Shown piece after piece: positions 21,755-26,249 of a stretch of DNA of 26,249 nt (position 1 is the first letter of the stretch; each line of letters starts with the position of its first letter). The stretch is taken from assembly GCA_010014835.2 (NCBI GenBank), contig JAAAKB020294797.1:1-26249 (forward strand), read 5' to 3'. The stretch is from Apostichopus leukothele (taxonomy: Eukaryota > Echinodermata > Holothuroidea > Aspidochirotida > Stichopodidae). Position numbers and translations under genes: made by a program. Under the pieces are notes generated by a model. That model made no database searches and was not told where the DNA came from. It saw nothing but the letters and a program-made list of their open reading frames with translations.

Positions 21755-24700
21755 CTGTAGAGGAGGTTAAACCGTACAAAGATTAAATATGAGTAAACAG
21801 AGAAAAGTTAGATAATTCTTCCTGAACAGGAAACAGTCCTGAAAATATTCCAACAAAAGATAAATACAACCGCAAATCAACTATAGACAAATGTTCATTA
21901 ATTCTTGGTAAAACATAGAAATTTCATTAATTGTGAAATCTGTATTCTTGTTACTCAAGTATATATGAAAAGGCCTCACCGTCTGGCCAGGATTTGAACC
22001 TCCACCTTTGAACAATTTGCTTCTTTCGCTCCTGCAAGATGGAATAAAATAAAAATTGTTAGGGCCTAAAATTTTGTATGAAATGTTGATCAAAATTAAC
22101 TAGAACAAATATGTATACAATTATACAAACCCATTGGGTTAAGGGTATGCAGAAAGAGATTCTTGAGTCATACTTTTAAATGTGCAATAATCCAATACTG
22201 ACTTTCTGTTTGTCTTTATATGTGAATGAATAAACCGAACGTGATCATTGCAGCGAGTTGAAGTCAACCATACATACTGTATATACCATAGTCATTTAGG
22301 TTTCTTGAACTGATATGTAATAGTTGTAAGCAAAATAAAATAAAACTGTTAGCAAACTGCTTATCCACTAGAGAGCCTGTGTAAGAGAATGTGTAAAAGT
22401 AAGCCAAGTCATTTAGCCTTTGAAGAAGATCCTGCTAGGATCGAAACGTCAGGGCAACTCACGTAATAGTTGTAGCGTTCAATATATTACAAAGACTTCC
22501 AGGAGCAAAAGTTGTCTGACAACAACATAGTAATGACAGCCTTATAACAACTTTTTTAAGCTGGAGATATTTTTGTCTTTTCATATACACAAATCATTTA
22601 TCCAAAGAGGAAGATAATATTATTGATTAACAAATTTGAAGTTTTGAGGCATCTCTACACTGCCTATACTACAGTATTAGCCAGACGAGTCTTCCAATGT
22701 AAAATTTTCAGAATACTGATTCAGTGTGAAAACGAAGTTAGACCCTACCATGCACATGTATAGAAGATATTACCAGCCCTAGCCTAATTTTAATTTCAAG
22801 AAACAGAGTGAATCTGCTTTCTTCATTTACTGCTGAGACAAATACCAAGTCACCATTTGAAGCTTTTAAAGGGGGAACACAGAATAAATACCAAACATTA
22901 GTAATTTGAGTAGTGGGAAGTAAGATACAATATGAAAAACAATCATAGCCTTCCAAAAAAAAGAACTCACTCCAGGTCCAAAAAGAAAAAAAGCAGGATG
23001 ATGAACTATTTCACCCTTAACATTTTTTTAACCCCTATACTTTTCAGTTTTGCAGTTTATTATCTAGGGAATAGGATGATAGTCATTTATTAGCCAAGTC
23101 TTGATCCCAAACATTATAGATGGCTCTATTTGTATTTGTTGGTATCTCTATTTGTATGTACTTACCAACTTAACATAAGTGCCAGATACGTTCCCGTCAA
23201 AGAAAACGAATTTCCCACCCGGTTCCAACTCCATTGTGACATCCCCTCTGGTAAAAGCTCTAACCCTCTGTAAAATAGAAACATTTGAAATTATTCCAAT
23301 TATGCAGTACGATATGTCTTAAAGTAACAACGAAGAAAACACTGCTGCAGAGGTTCAAATGAAATGAGATTGAATGGTCACTTATTATTGAACATCCAAA
23401 TTTCATTTCTACCTGAGCAAGTGAAACATCTTGTTAAATTTTAGACCTAGACTGAGGGGCCAACATCATCCTTTGCAAGATTTAGCCTTGCAAAGAGTAT
23501 TTTAAGACAATTCACATAATTTTAAACTAGAATATCTTTCAGAATAAGAATAGGAATAGAAATCGTAACTGTACTGATTTTTTTCTTTTTTATTAAATCA
23601 TGGCGTTTCGAAAGTAACATTTTTCTCATGACCATCTCATAACAAATGGAACAAATGAGACTTTTGACGGCTAAAAATCCAATTGTGACAACATGTTAAA
23701 AACAAGTGTCAAGGGCTGGTCGTGGCAGATTTCATACTTTAGAATCTTGTCTTGGACATAAAACAAAAACAGTACTAAAAACAAAAACATACTTGAATCA
23801 AGAATAGTTACAAATGCAATAACAAAACTTAACGAATCGATCATATTCAAATCTTATGAATCCCTGCTTCCGACAATAATAAAAACAATTTACATGTATT
23901 TTTTTTTTTTCCCCTACAAAACTTCAGCTTTACCTGAGGATCGGTGAAAACTTCATACAAATCTTCAGCTGAGCATTTAAACTCTTCTTGAAGAGTCAAG
24001 ACTTTAGTATCGATTTTCACACCGATACCCATGTTGGATATTTTCTTCACATTTGCACTGTTTGTGTTGATAACCATCTGTAAACAAAAGGGAAACAAGA
24101 TAGACGTAATCAGAGATGATGACAAAAAGAGACAATTTTGCTGCATTTTCAAATGAAAACCATCATGTGGCATTCACTGTTTCTTACAAAACTTTTGAGT
24201 GCAGTTTAAGTTTGGAGAAGGAAAAGCATGAAGGAGGAAAAAAGCAAACTTAAGATGGAGAAAGTACTTTGAAATCACAAAATTCACCTGAAATAACCGC
24301 ATGACTTAGTATCAATAGGTCATTTCTATGGCAGACCATTGTTCAGTTTGTTAAAAGAGTAGCTCAGAGGTTTTACATAATAACCATAGATAACCCGAAA
24401 CATCTAAAAAACAACACTTCACCAAAGCATATACTTACATCATTTACAGGTTGAGTGGAATGACGTTTTGTAGTCAACCTAGGGTTGGATATGCATGCAA
24501 AGTGAATCTGTGATGTCATAGCCTTTTCCATACAGTTTAAAAATTTTGGGGTGGTCGAGGTTATATTCATATGTCATATTTTTCTGTAATTCATATGAGT
24601 AAATGCTTTGGTGAAGTATTGTTTGGCACTTTTTGGGTTAAATTGCATTTAAATATGAGAAACCTCAGAACTATTTCTTTTAAGTGATTCAAGCTTAAAC

Positions 24701-25931
24701 CACCTGCTTGCATTCAGCAGACCCTTTCCGGCATTTTTGCCATGCCTATCAAGCAGTACCCAAAATAGTGAGCGGTCAACTGCAGTTTCATTCAGCCTTA
24801 CAACAACTTTACATAATTACCTTTATAGTACAAAAGAGTTTTAAACCTAGATTTGAAAACATTTGTCTACCTGACAAGTTTCCCTTTTACTAATAATAAT
24901 TAGATATAAAAATTCAACTTTCAATGTTTCAACTTTTTCTCAGTCAGCCCTAATAAACTTTGAAATATCAATCAGAATTGAAGATTACCAAACCGATGCA
25001 GAAAGTCGCTTTAATAGTTAACAACTGTTATTTCATATCATCATCTAATTTCACAAAACGATATGCAGGAATTAGACAAAAATCTGTCTGTAATCAAAAC
25101 CAAACATGATGGTTCTTATTTAAGTGATGATTATTAAATCAAAATCGAAACAAAAATTCAACATTTTAAACAAAAAGTAACCTCTCACCTTGTCTGTAAC
25201 TGTCTTGGCAACCTGATGACTGGGACTGTTTTCAGAGCTCTTACTTGAAGGTAAAATCATTCCTCTGGAAAACTCTGCAAAATTTGGGATGAAAACAGAA
25301 AATTGAAGCTGAAATTGCAAACTGCTGGTATTAGATCTCACAAACAGAATATAATTTGTAATTTATAATGTTGTAGTTAATCACTACCTTCATGCCAAAC
25401 TCAACTGTAATAAGAATGTTAACTTTCTTCCTTCAGTACTTTGAATATCCAAGACTAACATGGTTGTAACCCATGTCTTGAAAGTGCTACATTAACCATG
25501 AAGATTACATTACAATACATTATTTACTCAAATTCACTCTTTCTGTAGTTTTCTTTTTCTCTGTTACAAAAAAAAAGTATATGGACAATGGTACTCACGT
25601 ACATACAAACATGCAATTCAACAGAAAAATATTTGGCCTTCAATGTCAAAAATCATAACATATTCTAGGCATGCAGACACTGAAATTTCTACAGCTTGAA
25701 TGTGTGTACACGCTGACCAGTATAGAGCAAGAGATGCCAAAACCCAGCAGAAAATCCAATGAAACTAAAACTAAAATCAGAAACAAACTAAATGTGATCC
25801 TTGTACTGACCCGCTTTTAAACTGTCGATGTAGTCACCCAATTTCTCTTTGATTAATTTGATACCATCTTTCCTCATCAAGTCCTTTAATTTATTTGCTT
25901 CTTCAGTGTTGGTCTTTACAGTTATGGTAAC
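21582..25931 (-). CDS. AHSA1: Activator of Hsp90 ATPase (AHA1), 3' part, six joined exons
   Basis: Minus-strand join of 25931-25811, 25274-25189, 24077-23934, 23267-23166, 22031-21980 and 21754-21582 (678 nt: 225 codons plus stop), all GT-AG and in phase throughout. AHA1 is a cytosolic co-chaperone that binds Hsp90 and stimulates its ATPase. The visible protein covers the end of the Aha1 N-terminal domain (to EFSRGMILP), a variable Ser/Lys linker, and the whole C-terminal SRPBCC/START-like domain (from about GIGVKIDTKVLTLQEEF), with GGKF, DGNVSG, WRFKSWP, QGW and the closing FGLGASLF. These match human AHSA1 (GGKF, DGNVSG, WRFKSWP, QGW, FGYGARLF) as I recall it. Human AHSA1 is 338 residues, so about 113 N-terminal residues lie beyond the right edge. 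No damage is visible. The vertebrate paralogue AHSA2 is a less likely label. Confidence 0.96.
21980..22031 (-). CDS. AHSA1: AHSA1 exon: WRFKSWP motif
   Basis: A 52-nt exon (acceptor ATCTTGCAG, donor GTGAGG) reading ERKKQIVQRWRFKSWPD plus one base. The RWRFKSWP word matches human KWRFKSWP. By chance the exon contains GGTTCAAATCC, which resembles a tRNA B box; there is no tRNA here. Confidence 0.96.
22032..23165 (-). other. AHSA1: AHSA1 intron (with retroelement-like motif)
   Basis: A 1,134-bp GT-AG intron between the GGKF/DGNVSG exon and the WRFKSWP exon. Apart from the motif at 22413-22460 I see only AT-rich sequence. Confidence 0.85.
22413..22460 (+). mobile_element. Penelope-like retroelement end motif, relic
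   Basis: TTTGAAGAA is followed by a hairpin (GATCC at 22428-22432, loop TGCTA, GGATC at 22438-22442) and then directly by GAAACGTC (22443-22450). This order, a TGAAGA-type word, a short stem, then GAAAC, is typical of the hammerhead-ribozyme-derived ends of Penelope-like elements in many animals. Only the end motif is recognised, with no reverse transcriptase nearby, so this is a short fragment inside an AHSA1 intron. Confidence 0.45.
23166..23267 (-). CDS. AHSA1: AHSA1 exon: central SRPBCC strands
   Basis: A 102-nt phase-0 exon of 34 codons (acceptor CTATTTTACAG, donor GTAAGT). It reads RVRAFTRGDVTMELEPGGKF then VFFDGNVSGTYVKL, close to human LVQAFTHAPATLEADRGGKF and HMVDGNVSGEFTDL. The GGKF and DGNVSG motifs are the most conserved points of the domain. 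Confidence 0.97.
23268..23933 (-). other. AHSA1: AHSA1 intron
   Basis: A 666-bp GT-AG intron. It contains a T-rich run at 23899-23910 close to the 5' end of the intron. No other feature seen. Confidence 0.85.
23934..24077 (-). CDS. AHSA1: AHSA1 exon: start of SRPBCC domain
   Basis: A 144-nt phase-0 exon of 48 codons (acceptor TTTTGTTTACAG, donor GTAAAG). The first part (VINTNSANVKKISNMGIG) is linker; KIDTKVLTLQEEFKCSAEDL then YEVFTDPQ begins the C-terminal domain, matching human KITLKETFLTSPEELYRVFTTQE. The Met at its first codon is internal, not a translation start. Confidence 0.95.
24078..25188 (-). other. AHSA1: AHSA1 intron
   Basis: A 1,111-bp GT-AG intron. Two open frames of 61-65 codons (24373-24570 minus, 24708-24893 plus) have no coding character. 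Confidence 0.85.
25189..25274 (-). CDS. AHSA1: AHSA1 exon: GMILP motif and linker
   Basis: An 86-nt exon (acceptor ATTTTGCAG, donor GTGAGA). It completes the Glu of EFSRGMILP, the conserved close of the N-terminal domain, and then enters a Ser-rich linker (SSKSSENSPSHQVAKTVTDK). The linker is poorly conserved between species and joins the two domains flexibly. Confidence 0.95.
25275..25810 (-). other. AHSA1: AHSA1 intron
   Basis: A 536-bp GT-AG intron. It contains an imperfect hairpin at about 25450-25480 (CAAGACTAACATGG against CCATGTCTTG). Confidence 0.85.
25811..25931 (-). CDS. AHSA1: AHSA1 exon: end of Aha1 N-terminal domain
   Basis: A 121-nt exon with acceptor GCCAACAG and donor GTCAGTAC. 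It reads VTITVKTNTEEANKLKDLM, then RKDGIKLIKEKLGDYIDSLKA, ending with one base of a Glu codon. This parallels human VEISVSLAKDEP and LMKEEGVKLLREAMGIYISTLKTEF, an amphipathic helix at the end of the N-terminal domain. Entry phase is 0; the preceding exon is outside the window. The donor GTCAGT is slightly weaker than the others. Confidence 0.95.
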
Positions 25932-26249
25932 CTGTTGGCAAAACATACAAGCTTAAAAACATCTTCACTGAGTAATTCAACCTTTAATAGTACTCCTTCA
26001 ATAATGATCCATCACTGATCTCGCTTGTAAGTGGGTATACACACTATATGCCCAAATCATATATGGGTTTGCAAAACAGGCACCATTGCTTATAATTAAA
26101 ACACATGTAGCAAAATGCTAAACAGTATGTGGTACGAAAAGTACATTATCAAAGACAACGTATTGTATAAACCTTAAAGGATTGGTTCAGTTGTCATACA
26201 TGTTTATGTTATATGAAAGAGGACAATAAAAGAAACACAATGGTGAAAA
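25932..26249 (-). other. AHSA1: AHSA1 intron running off the right edge
   Basis: No exon with fitting phase 0 and Aha1 N-domain sequence is visible in the last 318 bases, so the preceding exon lies outside. The sequence is AT-rich without repeats of note. Confidence 0.7.

Noticed and set aside
21980-22000. tRNA-like B box (GGTTCAAATCC, minus strand)
   Set aside because: It is the codons for RFKS in a well-supported AHSA1 exon, and no A box or cloverleaf can be built around it.
24708-24893. 61-codon + strand open frame in an AHSA1 intron as the missing ASPP exon
   Set aside because: No Gln-rich helical sequence, no acceptor/donor pair in phase 0, and no similarity to ASPP.

Overview
This window looks like nuclear DNA from an animal, probably a marine invertebrate deuterostome. 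It is AT-rich and intron-rich, every exon junction I could place is GT-AG, coding exons are short (52-173 nt) and separated by introns of hundreds to thousands of bases, and both recognisable genes are animal families in single-copy form. TAGGCCTA/TAGCCTA-rich AT DNA and short inverted-repeat elements are common in echinoderm and lancelet genomes, so an echinoderm (perhaps a sea cucumber) is my guess, held weakly. Nothing bacterial, phage or organellar is visible.

Left part (about 1-12,400, + strand): the 5' end of an ASPP-family gene (apoptosis-stimulating protein of p53; co-orthologue of vertebrate PPP1R13B/ASPP1 and TP53BP2/ASPP2). Three exons (6233-6380, 7877-8002, 12328-12380) join in frame to give 109 residues: the N-terminal ubiquitin-like domain and the start of the linker. 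A TATA box at 420 and a short ATG-to-donor segment at 518-541 may be the promoter and first exon. The coiled-coil, ankyrin and SH3 exons are not visible on the + strand of this window.

Middle part (about 12,400-19,560): no exon I can support. It holds minisatellites (30 bp x 4 at 18151; 49 bp x 2 at 15151), hairpins, a TAATTA-rich block, and a 376-bp inverted-repeat element flanked by TTAA/TTTAAA (18896-19271), likely a non-autonomous DNA transposon.

Right part (about 19,560-26,249, - strand): the 3' two thirds of AHSA1, activator of Hsp90 ATPase. Six coding exons (25931 down to 21582) join without a break into 225 residues that end in the family's C-terminal FGxGxxLF motif, followed by a roughly 2-kb 3' UTR with a poly(A) signal at 19587-19582. 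The N-terminal exons and promoter lie beyond base 26249. An AHSA1 intron holds a short hairpin/GAAAC motif that resembles Penelope-like retroelement ends.

The two genes point toward each other. Because ASPP exon 3 has a strong donor and no fourth exon is seen before the window ends, the simplest reading is that AHSA1 sits, antisense, inside a very long ASPP intron. The alternatives are a short ASPP isoform ending in this intron, or a missed exon. The genes have no known joint pathway. I do not see a wholly new biological system here.
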